Of a stretch of 54,220 nt of DNA, positions 9,343 through 18,057 are shown piece after piece (the first letter of the stretch is position 1; every line of letters begins with the position of its first letter). This DNA comes from Lachnospiraceae bacterium (GTDB taxonomy: Bacteria; Bacillota; Clostridia; Lachnospirales; Lachnospiraceae). The notes below the pieces were generated by a model. It saw nothing but the letters and a program-made list of their open reading frames with translations, did not search any database and was not told where the DNA came from. Location: assembly GCA_015057165.1 (NCBI GenBank), contig SVEY01000005.1, positions 1 through 54,220 on the forward strand. The letters are read 5' to 3'. The translations under genes and the position numbers were made by a program.

Positions 9343-10314
9343 ATGGAATTCACATTTTGTACATTGACTTATAACCAAGAAAGATTTGTTGCTATGCAAT
9401 TAGAAAGCATCAAATATTTAATTAACAGATATGGCACTGGAATAAAATTTCATTATATATTGTCTGATGATTGTTCGAGTGATAATACTGTTTTTATTGT
9501 GAAAAAGTGGATTAGTAAAAACAATACATTATTTTCAGATGTAAAAATAATTGAGACCGAAGTCAATCAGGGTATAGTTGCTAACTTTATTAGAGCATAT
9601 AATGCAATCGAAACGAATGAATTTAAAATTCTTGCAGGGGATGATTTGTACACATACAATAATCTGTTTTCTGTTTTTGATGGCTCAGATTTTTATATTA
9701 GTCCTACGTTAAGATTTATAGATAATGATGTGACACAGCATTTTTATAATGATTTTTTTAAGTACATACTTGCCTTTGAGAGTAAAAGCAATGAACTACA
9801 GCGATTTATTAATAGACAGTATAAATGTAGTACAGGAATAGATGCGGCTGGAATGTTTTTTCCTCAAAAAACAATAAGAAAAGATATTAGTTGTATTCTC
9901 GGGAATTATAAATGGATTGATGATACGCCTTTGATTAGCTACATTATGTCGCTACCTAATATTAAAATAAGTATACTCACAAAGCCTTATGTGTTTTATA
10001 GAGTTAGTGATGGAATCACAAGAAAAAAAGATTTAAAGCTTTACAATGAGTATTGTGAAGAAAGAAAGCGAGTAAATAATACAATTCATATACACAGAAA
10101 GAATCTACCTAATATAATTAATCCTTATCAGTATATTAGATTTATGGATATTGTTCTATCTCAGCTTAAAGGTTTGATATACAACAATTACTATGCTAGA
10201 GAAAAAAGAATAAAAAATGACTATAAAAGAGATATTAAACGGGGAAATGTGTTTCTAAAATATATTACTAATGAAAGCAATAAATTCTATTCGGAAGTAG
10301 GTATAGAATTTTAG
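9343..10314 (+). CDS. Family 2 glycosyltransferase
   Basis: 323 aa. It starts with TFCTLTYNQERFVAMQLES, then SDDCSSDNT and the acidic AGDD near residue 100 that stands in the DxD position. The C-terminal third is basic and tyrosine-rich without clear membrane helices. It is a GT2 transferase of the same locus, with unknown sugar. ATG 9343 has GAGGGAAAG upstream and is preferred over ATG 9328. A 72-base gap separates it from the polymerase gene; I see no clear terminator in it. Confidence 0.86.
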   Translation: MEFTFCTLTYNQERFVAMQLESIKYLINRYGTGIKFHYILSDDCSSDNTVFIVKKWISKNNTLFSDVKIIETEVNQGIVANFIRAYNAIETNEFKILAGDDLYTYNNLFSVFDGSDFYISPTLRFIDNDVTQHFYNDFFKYILAFESKSNELQRFINRQYKCSTGIDAAGMFFPQKTIRKDISCILGNYKWIDDTPLISYIMSLPNIKISILTKPYVFYRVSDGITRKKDLKLYNEYCEERKRVNNTIHIHRKNLPNIINPYQYIRFMDIVLSQLKGLIYNNYYAREKRIKNDYKRDIKRGNVFLKYITNESNKFYSEVGIEF

Positions 10315-10344
10315 TTGTTTATAGATAATTATGGAGATGAATTA

Positions 10345-10773
10345 ATGCAAGTAATAAAATATGTATTTCAACCACATGGAGACAATCGGGGACAGCTTGT
10401 TTCACTAGAAGAATTTAAAGATATACCATTTCGTGTTAAACGTGTCTATTATATGTATGACACAATTAGTGAAGTTACAAGAGGTCGACATGCTCACAAA
10501 TCGCTCCAACAGATTCTTGTTTGTATTCATGGGAGTTGCAAGATTAGACTCGACAATGGGCGAGAAAAAAAAGTAATTCCTCTTGAAAAACCTTATGAGG
10601 GACTCTACGTTTCAAATGCTATGTGGAGAGAAATGTTTGATTTTTCTCCGGACGCAGTTCTAATGGTATTGGCTTCAGAATTGTATGATGAATCGGATTA
10701 CATAAGAGATTATGATGAGTTCCTTGAATATGTAAAAAACTGTGGTGACACAGAATCAGTAGATGGAGAATAG
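10345..10773 (+). CDS. fdtA: dTDP-4-oxo-6-deoxyglucose 3,4-ketoisomerase (FdtA/QdtA type)
   Basis: 142 aa cupin. Family marks are [26 protein letters not shown] and [15 protein letters not shown], which holds the catalytic histidines, then [23 protein letters not shown]. The enzyme moves the keto group of dTDP-4-oxo-6-deoxyglucose from C4 to C3, preparing an amino sugar such as Fuc3N or Qui3N. ATG 10345 was chosen for its upstream TGGAGATG and the family start. The transaminase follows directly, which supports the pathway. The dTDP-glucose synthetic genes (rmlAB) are not in this window. Confidence 0.88.
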   Translation: MQVIKYVFQPHGDNRGQLVSLEEFKDIPFRVKRVYYMYDTISEVTRGRHAHKSLQQILVCIHGSCKIRLDNGREKKVIPLEKPYEGLYVSNAMWREMFDFSPDAVLMVLASELYDESDYIRDYDEFLEYVKNCGDTESVDGE

Positions 10774-10777
10774 AAAG

Positions 10778-11872
10778 ATGAATATACCATTTGTGTCGTT
10801 TCGTCCGATGGAGGAAGAGCTTAATAAAGAATTAAGAGATGCGTTTGAAAGAGTGCTAAATAACTCTTGGTACATAGAAGGTGAAGAAGATAAAGCATTT
10901 GAAGAAGCATTTGCTGAGTATTGTGATGCAGAATATTGTGTTGGTGTAGGAAATGGACTGGATGCTTTAATGCTAATTCTTAAGGCGTTGGATATAGGAA
11001 ATGGAGATGAAGTCATAGTTCCTTCTAATACTTATATAGCTACTGCATTAGCAGTAACATATGTTGGCGCAAAGCCGGTTTTTGTTGAGCCGGATATTAA
11101 TACGTTTAATATAGAACCTACACTCATTGAAGATGTAATAACATCTAATACCAAGGCAATTATTCCTGTGCATTTATATGGACAAGCTTGTGATATGGAT
11201 GAGATTAAAAGTATTGCTGGGAAACACAATCTGAAGATTATTGAAGATTGTGCACAAGCACATGGTGCAATATATAAGGGACAGAAAGTGGGAACGTTTG
11301 GAGATGCTGCCGGATTTAGTTTTTATCCCGGTAAAAACCTTGGTGCATTAGGAGATGGTGGCGCTGTTGTTACGAATAATAAAGAATTAGCTGATAAGGT
11401 TAGAGCTCTAGGTAATTATGGCTCGGATTATAAGTATCACCATATTTATAAAGGAAATAACAGTCGTCTGGATGAGATACAAGCCGCATTTCTTTCTGTT
11501 AAGCTTCAACATATAGAGAGGATGAATGTCGAGAGAAGAAGAATTGCTGATATGTATTTGAAGGGAATAAATAATTCGAGGATTATTCTTCCAGTTGTTA
11601 ATTCAGATTGCGTTCCTGTTTGGCATGTCTTTGGGATTCGATGTGGAGAACGAGATGATTTAGAAGAGTACTTGAACAGTAAAGGCGTTGGAACTAATAA
11701 GCATTATCCTATTCCAATCCATCTGCAAGAATGCTATAAAGATTTAGGTGTTAAGAAGGGAGAGCTTCCTATTGCAGAAGAGATAAGTAGAACTGAACTA
11801 AGTATTCCTATGTATTATGGAATGAACGATGATGAAGTACAGTATGTTATTGATGTTATAAATGAATTCTAA
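10778..11872 (+). CDS. fdtB: dTDP-3-amino-3,6-dideoxyhexose transaminase (DegT/DnrJ family)
   Basis: 364 aa PLP-dependent sugar aminotransferase. It shows the NNSWYIEG start region, GVGNGLDAL cofactor contact, [16 protein letters not shown] and the PLP lysine in [13 protein letters not shown] (Lys186), then SRLDEIQAA. It aminates the 3-keto sugar made by the preceding isomerase, giving dTDP-Fuc3N or Qui3N. ATG 10778, nine bases after GGAG, suits the family start ([10 protein letters not shown]) better than ATG 10763, which overlaps the isomerase gene. The acetyltransferase that usually completes the pathway is not certain; the GNAT at 15461 is one candidate. Confidence 0.88.
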   Translation: MNIPFVSFRPMEEELNKELRDAFERVLNNSWYIEGEEDKAFEEAFAEYCDAEYCVGVGNGLDALMLILKALDIGNGDEVIVPSNTYIATALAVTYVGAKPVFVEPDINTFNIEPTLIEDVITSNTKAIIPVHLYGQACDMDEIKSIAGKHNLKIIEDCAQAHGAIYKGQKVGTFGDAAGFSFYPGKNLGALGDGGAVVTNNKELADKVRALGNYGSDYKYHHIYKGNNSRLDEIQAAFLSVKLQHIERMNVERRRIADMYLKGINNSRIILPVVNSDCVPVWHVFGIRCGERDDLEEYLNSKGVGTNKHYPIPIHLQECYKDLGVKKGELPIAEEISRTELSIPMYYGMNDDEVQYVIDVINEF

Positions 11873-11899
11873 TCCTAATGTAGAGGGATATATCTTTAG

Positions 11900-13348
11900 A
11901 TGAATAAACTTAAACTATTTACGGAAAACATGCTCGTATATGGCTTGGGAGGAATAATAAGTAAAGCAATTCCTTTGATAATGGTTCCTATTGTTACATT
12001 GATAATGCCATCAACTGATTATTTTGGCATTAGTGATTTATCTAATACTCTGGTTCAGTTTGCAAGTGCAATTGCGATAATGGGAATGTACGATGCTATG
12101 TATCGTATGTTTTTTGAAAGAGACGAAGAAGATTACAAGGTAGGCATATGTTCGACAGCACTTATATTTACTATTTTTACGTCAATTATTGTTTTTATAA
12201 TAATGTTGATATTTAGAGATGTGATTGCTTCATTCTTTTTTAGTAATAAAGAGTACGCATATGTAGTTTACTTGTCAGCAATTGCTACGCTGGTTGGCTC
12301 CACAAATAGCATAGTATCTGCACCAACAAGGATGCAGAACAAACGAAAAGTGTATCTTGTAACTAATACAATAAGTCCGTTGCTGTCCTATGGAATTTCA
12401 ATACCATTATTGCTTTCTGGTTATTATGTTATTGCGTTGCCATTAGCTGCTGTTATTTCCGGAATCACAATGGAGATATCTTTTGGAGTATTAAATCATA
12501 AATGGTTTTCATTTAGAAGGTTTGATACAAAAATGCTTAAACAATTACTTGTGCTTGCTATTCCGTTGCTTCCTAATTTTCTTGTTTATTGGATATTCAA
12601 TTCCTGTGACAAAGTAATGATTACAAATATGCTTGGAATAGGTGCAGCGGGTATCTATTCTGTTGGATCAAAGCTTGGACATGCAAGTCAGTTGATATAT
12701 ACGGCTTTTGCAGGTGGATGGCAATATTTTGCTTTTTCAACAATGAAAGAAGAGAATCAGGTTAAAAACAATTCTTTGATTTTTGAATATTTAGGAATTA
12801 TTTCTTTTGTTGCAACAGCTTTTATATGTGTACTTAGCTATTGGATTTTTAAATTACTATTTAAAGTTGACTATTTAGAAGGCTATATTGTTGCACCATA
12901 TTTGTTTTTGGCGCCGCTTCTTCAAATGCTGTTTCAGGTAATAGGTAATCAATTTCTTGTAGTAAAAAAGACTTGGCCAATTACATTAATATTATTATCT
13001 GGAACGGTTATTAACGTTGTTACGAACTATTTCTTTATTCCATTGTTGGGGATTGAAGGGGCATCAATCGCTACGTTAGTAGGCTATGTTGTGTCGGATA
13101 TTATTTGCGTCATAGTGCTTTGCAAAATGGATTTGATGAAACTATCTAGTAGATTTGTCATTGCTACGATTATAATGGGGATATTTATGGTCTTATGGCG
13201 CTTGTTTTTTAGTGAAAAAATTGTTACTGGAATTGTGTCTGCATTGATACTAGTGATTGCGATGATAGTGCTTTATAAAAGTGACTTGCAAAGACTATAT
13301 AAATTGGTTAAGAGTCGAAAGAACAAAGATGAAAGGAAGGATGAATAA
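11900..13348 (+). CDS. Polysaccharide flippase (Wzx, MOP superfamily)
   Basis: 482 aa with about 12-14 hydrophobic segments throughout and a basic C-terminal tail (KSRKNKDERKDE). The start (MLVYGLGGIISKAIPLIMVP) is characteristic of oligosaccharide flippases of the MOP superfamily. It would move undecaprenyl-linked repeat units across the membrane for Wzy. The stop overlaps the next ATG by one base (TAATGG), so the FemAB/GNAT-like gene is translationally coupled to it. AGAGGG lies about 14 bp before the start, a long spacer. Confidence 0.9.
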   Translation: MNKLKLFTENMLVYGLGGIISKAIPLIMVPIVTLIMPSTDYFGISDLSNTLVQFASAIAIMGMYDAMYRMFFERDEEDYKVGICSTALIFTIFTSIIVFIIMLIFRDVIASFFFSNKEYAYVVYLSAIATLVGSTNSIVSAPTRMQNKRKVYLVTNTISPLLSYGISIPLLLSGYYVIALPLAAVISGITMEISFGVLNHKWFSFRRFDTKMLKQLLVLAIPLLPNFLVYWIFNSCDKVMITNMLGIGAAGIYSVGSKLGHASQLIYTAFAGGWQYFAFSTMKEENQVKNNSLIFEYLGIISFVATAFICVLSYWIFKLLFKVDYLEGYIVAPYLFLAPLLQMLFQVIGNQFLVVKKTWPITLILLSGTVINVVTNYFFIPLLGIEGASIATLVGYVVSDIICVIVLCKMDLMKLSSRFVIATIIMGIFMVLWRLFFSEKIVTGIVSALILVIAMIVLYKSDLQRLYKLVKSRKNKDERKDE

Positions 13349-14304
13349 TGGAGAGTATAAGTGTAAAACGTTATAAAGAGGAAGATATGGATATCTGGAA
13401 TTCATTTAATAAAACTAGTAAGAATTCATTATTTATGTTTGATAGAGAGTATATGGACTATCATTCTGATAGGTTTGTGGATCATTCATTGTTATTCTAT
13501 AATGAAGAAGAGTTGGTGGCTATTCTTCCAATGTCCGAAAAAGACGATTCCTTGATTTCGCATGGTGGGCTTACATATGGTGGATTTGTTTTAAGTAATA
13601 AGATTAAGCAACATGGCGTTAATGAGTGTTTTGAAGCTCTAATCAATTATTGTAAGGAAAATGGTTTTAAGGAGCTTTGTTATAAACAGATTCCGCATAT
13701 TTACCATAGTCAACCATCAGAAGAAGATAGTTATGCACTGTATATAAATAATGCATCGATTAAAAAAATCGAGGCTTCTACAACAATAAATCTGTTTAAC
13801 CCTTTAAAAATGCCTAAAGGTCGAAAATCACAGATTTCTAAGGCAAGAAGAGAAGGAGTAGAAGTATTAGAATTAGATGATGATGATTCGTTTAGAGATT
13901 TTATTGAACTTGAGAATGAAGTACTTTCGGAACATCATGATACAACAGCCGTTCACTCTTCTGATGAAATCAATCTGCTTCATTCTAGATTCCCAGATAA
14001 TATAAAACTATTCGGCGCAGTTAAAGATGATAAAATGATTGCCGGAGTTATGATATTTGAGTATGAAAATGTTGTTCATACACAATACATGGCGGCTAAT
14101 GATTTGGCAAGAAATCTTGGTGCGTTAGATCTTACAGTAAAATACATAATTGATAAATATAAAGAATCAAAAAAATGGCTAGACTTTGGTATTTCGACAG
14201 AAAATAATGGATTAGTTCTTAATGAAGGATTGATTTCTCAAAAAGAAGGATTTGGTGGTAGAACAATTGCGTATTATACATGGGGCATTATAATTAACGG
14301 ATAA
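13348..14304 (+). CDS. FemAB/GNAT-like acyl or aminoacyl transferase
   Basis: 318 aa. The N-terminal half has DIWNSFNKTSKNSLFMFDREYMDYH and the C-terminal half has KLFGAVKDDKMIAGVMIFEYENV followed by AANDLARNLGALDLTVKYIID, the pattern of GNAT proteins related to the FemAB peptidyltransferase fold found in capsule loci. It probably acylates or aminoacylates a sugar of the polysaccharide, but acceptor and donor are not predictable. It is coupled to the flippase by a one-base overlap, and AAAGGAAGG lies just before its start. Confidence 0.72.
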   Translation: MESISVKRYKEEDMDIWNSFNKTSKNSLFMFDREYMDYHSDRFVDHSLLFYNEEELVAILPMSEKDDSLISHGGLTYGGFVLSNKIKQHGVNECFEALINYCKENGFKELCYKQIPHIYHSQPSEEDSYALYINNASIKKIEASTTINLFNPLKMPKGRKSQISKARREGVEVLELDDDDSFRDFIELENEVLSEHHDTTAVHSSDEINLLHSRFPDNIKLFGAVKDDKMIAGVMIFEYENVVHTQYMAANDLARNLGALDLTVKYIIDKYKESKKWLDFGISTENNGLVLNEGLISQKEGFGGRTIAYYTWGIIING

Positions 14305-14337
14305 ATATTTAATATTTACTTGCCGGAAAGGTTGAAA

Positions 14338-15430
14338 ATGTATAATGAATTTGCTAACTTTGACAGACAGACAGACAGATAGAATAGTAGGTCTAGATTT
14401 ATTTAGAATTGTTGCGGTATTAGTTATTTTTCTGTTTCATTCTAATATACATCTTGAGTGTAGTTATGGTATCCTCACATCGTTTGTGCAGATGGGAGCA
14501 ATTTATATGTCGGCATTTTTCCTTTTGTCAGGTTTTCCCTATACTTATCATACCAACATAAAAACCTATACAAAATAAAAGAGAATAAGTCATATATACT
14601 TAAAAGAATTATTGGAATTGTTCCTTTATACTATGTTGTTTCTGTTTTATATGTAATATTTCTTGGGAAAGAAACAACATTTCAGAATATTCTTTTAGCA
14701 CCAATTGAAATGATGGGTTTGCAATCTATGTTTTCATTGTTTAGTGTTTCGCATAATAGCGGGACTTGGTTTATTTCTTGTATATTAATATGTTATTTTG
14801 TATATCCATTATTGCAGGAAATATCAAAACAAATTAGGTTTAAAAGCAAGATTATCATTTTGGGGCTTATAGTGTTTGTTTTGGTATGGTCGCCATTTGT
14901 AGTCATCCATTTTGGGTTGGTTAGTATTTATTATAATCCGTTTTTTAGATTGATTGAGTTTTTCGCAGGCGTCTTATTAAGTTCAGTTATGCCACATATT
15001 AGGAATAGTAAAATATCAAGAATCGTTTTTTCATGGTGGGTGTTAACGCTTGAGTTTATGTTTATGTTTATTGCTGTAACAGTTGCTGTAAAAAAAAAGA
15101 TTATATGTTGGTAATTATATGTTGTATAGTGGGTTTGCATTTTACCTATTTATGATGCAAATAATTACAATTTCCGGAGTTAAAATGTCAAGATTCTGGA
15201 GTAACTCCAAGTTACTTAGGTATTTAATCTCATTGTCATATGCGTTTTGGCTATCACAGTTTTTCGCATTTGACACAACTATGTTTATTATTTCGATTAT
15301 TAGATATAATAACAATTTTGTTAGTATAATTCTATCGTTTATTATATGTATGATATATGCTATTTTATTACATGAATTAATAGAAAAACCTATAGTCAAG
15401 GCTTTGAGAAGAAAGATATTGAATAAATAG
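14338..15430 (+). pseudogene. Acyltransferase 3 (OafA-like) gene with two frameshifts
   Basis: Three open segments together make one membrane O-acyltransferase: GLDLFRIVAVLVIFLFH (typical acyltransferase-3 start), LSGF, a middle part with GTWFISCILICYFVYPLL, and a C-terminal part ending near 15430. The frame shifts near 14533-14536 (T4; one added T restores LSGF-SLYL) and at the A9 tract 15090-15098. Both are homopolymers, so real decay, transcriptional slippage or sequencing error are all possible. The family acetylates sugars from the cytoplasmic side. The start region carries a GACA repeat and two ATGs (14338 and 14345) in different frames, as in phase-variable genes. Confidence 0.85.
14362..14381 (+). 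repeat. GACA tetranucleotide repeat at the start of the acyltransferase
   Basis: Four GACA units plus a GATA lie inside codons 7-13 of the gene. ATG 14338 has the better ribosome site (GGAAAGG at 14325-14331, six-base spacer) but reads a stop after 14 codons with four units; losing one unit would put it in frame with GLDLF. ATG 14345 is in frame now with a 13-base spacer. Five units would leave neither in frame. This is the layout of a slipped-strand switch. Confidence 0.8.
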
Positions 15431-15460
15431 CTATAGTTTTATAGGAGACATAATGGTAAT

Positions 15461-15913
15461 ATGAAAATTAAATTTGTGGCTTTTAATGAAAGCATTCTTA
15501 ATAAAACATATGAATGGTTGCAAGACTATGAGATATGTAGCCTTATTGATGCTAATCCAGTTTCTTTAGAAGTTCAACGAAACTGGTATGATGAATTACC
15601 CAATAAGCCAGATTATTATATAAAGGGCATTATGTGTGATTCCAAACCAATTGGTGTAGTTGGTATAAAACATATTTTCGACAATACAGGAGAGTATTGG
15701 GGATACATAGGTGAAAAAGAATACTGGGGACAAGGTATTGGGAAATTAATGATTACCGAAATGATTAAAGATGCAAAGGATATATTTGGCCTTTCAATGC
15801 TAACTTTAAAAGTACTTGATAACAATAGTAGGGCGCTTGGCTTGTATAAGAGAATGGGATTTATTGAGGTAAAAAAAAATGCAAAAAGTATACTTATGAG
15901 ATTAGAAATATAG
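15461..15913 (+). CDS. GNAT-family N-acetyltransferase
   Basis: 150 aa, RimJ/RimI-like. The acetyl-CoA site is YWGQGIGKLM near residues 90-98, preceded by GYIGEKEYWG and followed by LKVLDNNSRALGLYKRMGF, all standard for GNAT. It closes the polysaccharide locus, so N-acetylation of the 3-amino sugar from FdtB is plausible but unproven; the usual FdtC is of another fold. Ribosome site GGAGA lies about 13 bp upstream. Confidence 0.82.
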   Translation: MKIKFVAFNESILNKTYEWLQDYEICSLIDANPVSLEVQRNWYDELPNKPDYYIKGIMCDSKPIGVVGIKHIFDNTGEYWGYIGEKEYWGQGIGKLMITEMIKDAKDIFGLSMLTLKVLDNNSRALGLYKRMGFIEVKKNAKSILMRLEI

Positions 15914-16400
15914 ATTAAGGGAAAAGAGTTATGCAAATGCGTAAATATTTAGTTTTTAATGCAATATTATGCAGAAGAAAAAGTAGCTGTGATATTTGTA
16001 TGGAATGACATTCATCTAACGCAATAAGAAAAAGATAATAATGTATTAAAACATAATTAAATATTTGCCAAGATTTACAAATATTTGCAGTTTTTGATAG
16101 AGCATAATCTGTTTGAGGAAGAGAAATAAATCAGAAGTAAAAGCTCAATAGTGGGTACCTACCGCGATTTATAGGGCTATGCGATGATAGGCTTATCATA
16201 AAAAAGGAGGTAAGCTTATTATGAACAAGAAGAAAGAAGCTGTTGTTGAAGAGTGGAGAAGCCATACATAATACTTGTAAGCAAGTCTATATTATGAGTG
16301 TGGATTATGCTATACTTGATTTGCGATGAATAGAGACAGTTTGGGAATATTAGATGCCGAGTGAATCGTCGTTATTAATTATGCTGAGATATAGAGAAGT
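15914..16400 (+). other. Gene-poor stretch with a 16-codon ORF behind a perfect Shine-Dalgarno
   Basis: No full gene is visible. At 16221-16271 a 16-codon frame (MNKKKEAVVEEWRSHT) follows AAAAAAGGAGG. Its EEWR start resembles the N-terminus of IS66-type accessory proteins, so it may be insertion-sequence debris, but the match is short. An upstream palindrome GGTACC within GTGGGTACCTACC (16152-16164) may be a relic end. The rest appears featureless. Confidence 0.4.
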
Positions 16401-16505
16401 GAATTAGACCAGTGACTATTATTGCTTGAAGTAATAGTTGCTGGTTTTTTGATTTATGTGAGTAGCTATTGAGGTGGTTTACTTTCAAGCTAGCGTTTTG
16501 GGTTG
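16401..16505. repeat. Repeat R1 (hairpin plus conserved tail), first copy
   Basis: About 105 bp related to 29265-29365. Shared blocks are AATTAGACCAGTGACTATTA, TAGTTGCTGGT, GGTGG-TTACTTTCAAG and AGCGTTTTGGGT. The first two form an imperfect hairpin (ACCAGTGACTATTA against TAATAGTTGCTGGT), here followed by T6, so it can act as a terminator in front of the DUF4062 gene. The two copies are direct and bracket 12.8 kb. Confidence 0.75.
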
Positions 16506-16550
16506 AGTTGCTCAACAGTAGAATGGCGAATATACAATATGGAGAATATC

Positions 16551-17870
16551 ATGGAAAAGAAGTACCAGTTTTTTATATCTTCAACTTATGAGGATCTAAG
16601 AGAAGAAAGAGAAAAAGCTATTTTTACAATTCTGTCTATGGAACAGTTCCCTGTGGGAATGGAATTGTTTTCTGCAGCTGATGATGATCAGTGGGAAGTA
16701 ATCAGTCAGACAATAGATACAACTGACTATTATGTTCTTATTATTGGAAATCGTTATGGCTCTATTATACCCGAAGGAGAACCGGATGCAGGGATTAGCT
16801 ACACAGAGAAAGAATTTAATTATGCTGTTGTAAAACATATTCCTATTCTTGCTTTTTTAATGGATGAAAGTATAGCAGCTTCAAAAGGGTCAACAGAGAC
16901 ACCAGATGTGGTTGCAAAATTGTATGAATTTAAGAAAAAGGTTAAGAATGGAAGATTCGTTAAGTTCTTCAAAAATTCAGATGAATTGTCAACATTGTTA
17001 TCTCAGTCAATATTCAAAGCAATGAAACGCGGGGATAGACCTGGATGGGTAAGAGCAACAGACTTTAGTATTGAGGAGAGTCATGCAAGAATTTTGCAGC
17101 TAACAGATCGGGTTCATGTCTTAGAATCACTTAACGCAGATTTAAAACTTGAGAATAATAGAAGGCCTGAGTTGAGCATAATGTATCGTTGTGATCCCGA
17201 GGTGCTTAGCGATGAGAGAATAGCAGGAAGCAAGGTTGAGATTGAGAATGGAATAGTGAAGTTTAAGGTTAAACGAGTATATATGGAGGATGCAAAGGGA
17301 GGTATAACATATAATGACGCCTTTGGACATGAAATAAATGTAGATGAGAATGATGTAAGGCTTCTTCGATACTTCTTTCAGAATGGATTTCAACTGTTGT
17401 TTCATATAGCAAATGAGGGTACTACAAGAGCAACTGGCGTTAGGATACATATGGAGATTCCTAATGGACTTCTTGTTATATCAATGCAGGAAATATGGGA
17501 TTATGTTCGTGAAGTCAGTATAAACTGTACTGAGGAAGAGCATAAGGGGAGAATGGATGTGTTATATGCTCCTTATGAGTATGATGATACGGATGAAGAA
17601 GATGGTGTTGCAGGAGATAATGTGTTTATCTCAATGGATGAACTAATTGTAAATGAAGATATTTCAGATTTATTGGATCCGAGTGAGCTTGATGTGTCTG
17701 CGGGCGAGATTAATCTTGAGTTTGATGAAGTCAGACACAAAGATGCTCAGTTTTACCGAGGAGCGTATTTATTACCAACCACTCATGGAGAATTTGAAAT
17801 CAGATGTACGATTATTTGTAATGAAATGGCAGATAAAGTGGAGCAGACTATAAAGGTTGTTGTGGAATAG
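16551..17870 (+). CDS. DUF4062-domain protein with C-terminal beta-rich domain
   Basis: 439 aa. Residues 4-100 are a DUF4062 domain (FFISSTYEDLREERE, DQWEVISQTIDTTDYYVLIIGNRYGS, GISYTEKEFNYA), a TIR-like alpha/beta domain found at the N-terminus of some STAND/NACHT proteins. A short coiled coil follows near 175-200 (RILQLTDRVHVLESLNADLKL). Residues about 205-439 are rich in predicted beta strands, with no NTPase motif and no membrane segment. The start at 16551 follows GGAG by six bases. It opens a same-strand cluster of unfamiliar genes and is followed after 10 bp by a tiny ORF. A signalling or defence role is inferred from the domain and the neighbouring toxin-antitoxin genes, not shown. 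Confidence 0.82.
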   Translation: MEKKYQFFISSTYEDLREEREKAIFTILSMEQFPVGMELFSAADDDQWEVISQTIDTTDYYVLIIGNRYGSIIPEGEPDAGISYTEKEFNYAVVKHIPILAFLMDESIAASKGSTETPDVVAKLYEFKKKVKNGRFVKFFKNSDELSTLLSQSIFKAMKRGDRPGWVRATDFSIEESHARILQLTDRVHVLESLNADLKLENNRRPELSIMYRCDPEVLSDERIAGSKVEIENGIVKFKVKRVYMEDAKGGITYNDAFGHEINVDENDVRLLRYFFQNGFQLLFHIANEGTTRATGVRIHMEIPNGLLVISMQEIWDYVREVSINCTEEEHKGRMDVLYAPYEYDDTDEEDGVAGDNVFISMDELIVNEDISDLLDPSELDVSAGEINLEFDEVRHKDAQFYRGAYLLPTTHGEFEIRCTIICNEMADKVEQTIKVVVE

Positions 17871-17880
17871 GAGGATAGAT

Positions 17881-17946
17881 ATGGATGATGATAATAAGAA
17901 TAGAAATAAGAATACTATAACAATGGTGTTAAGCGACGAATTATAG
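17881..17946 (+). CDS. 21-codon micro-ORF behind AGGAGG
   Basis: A 21-aa frame (MDDDNKNRNKNTITMVLSDEL) starts seven bases after a perfect AGGAGG, 10 bp after the DUF4062 gene. It may be a leader peptide, a micro-protein or the truncated start of a lost gene; the 110 bp after its stop hold no other gene and end in another strong AAAGGAGGGGG site. Confidence 0.4.
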   Translation: MDDDNKNRNKNTITMVLSDEL

Positions 17947-18057
17947 GCGATACAGACGATGAATTATTTTTGTAAATTGAGACTCGGAAAACATACAGGT
18001 TACATAGTTAATTGGAAAGAGTCAGATATCATGTAAAGGAGGGGGATACTGGATCAT

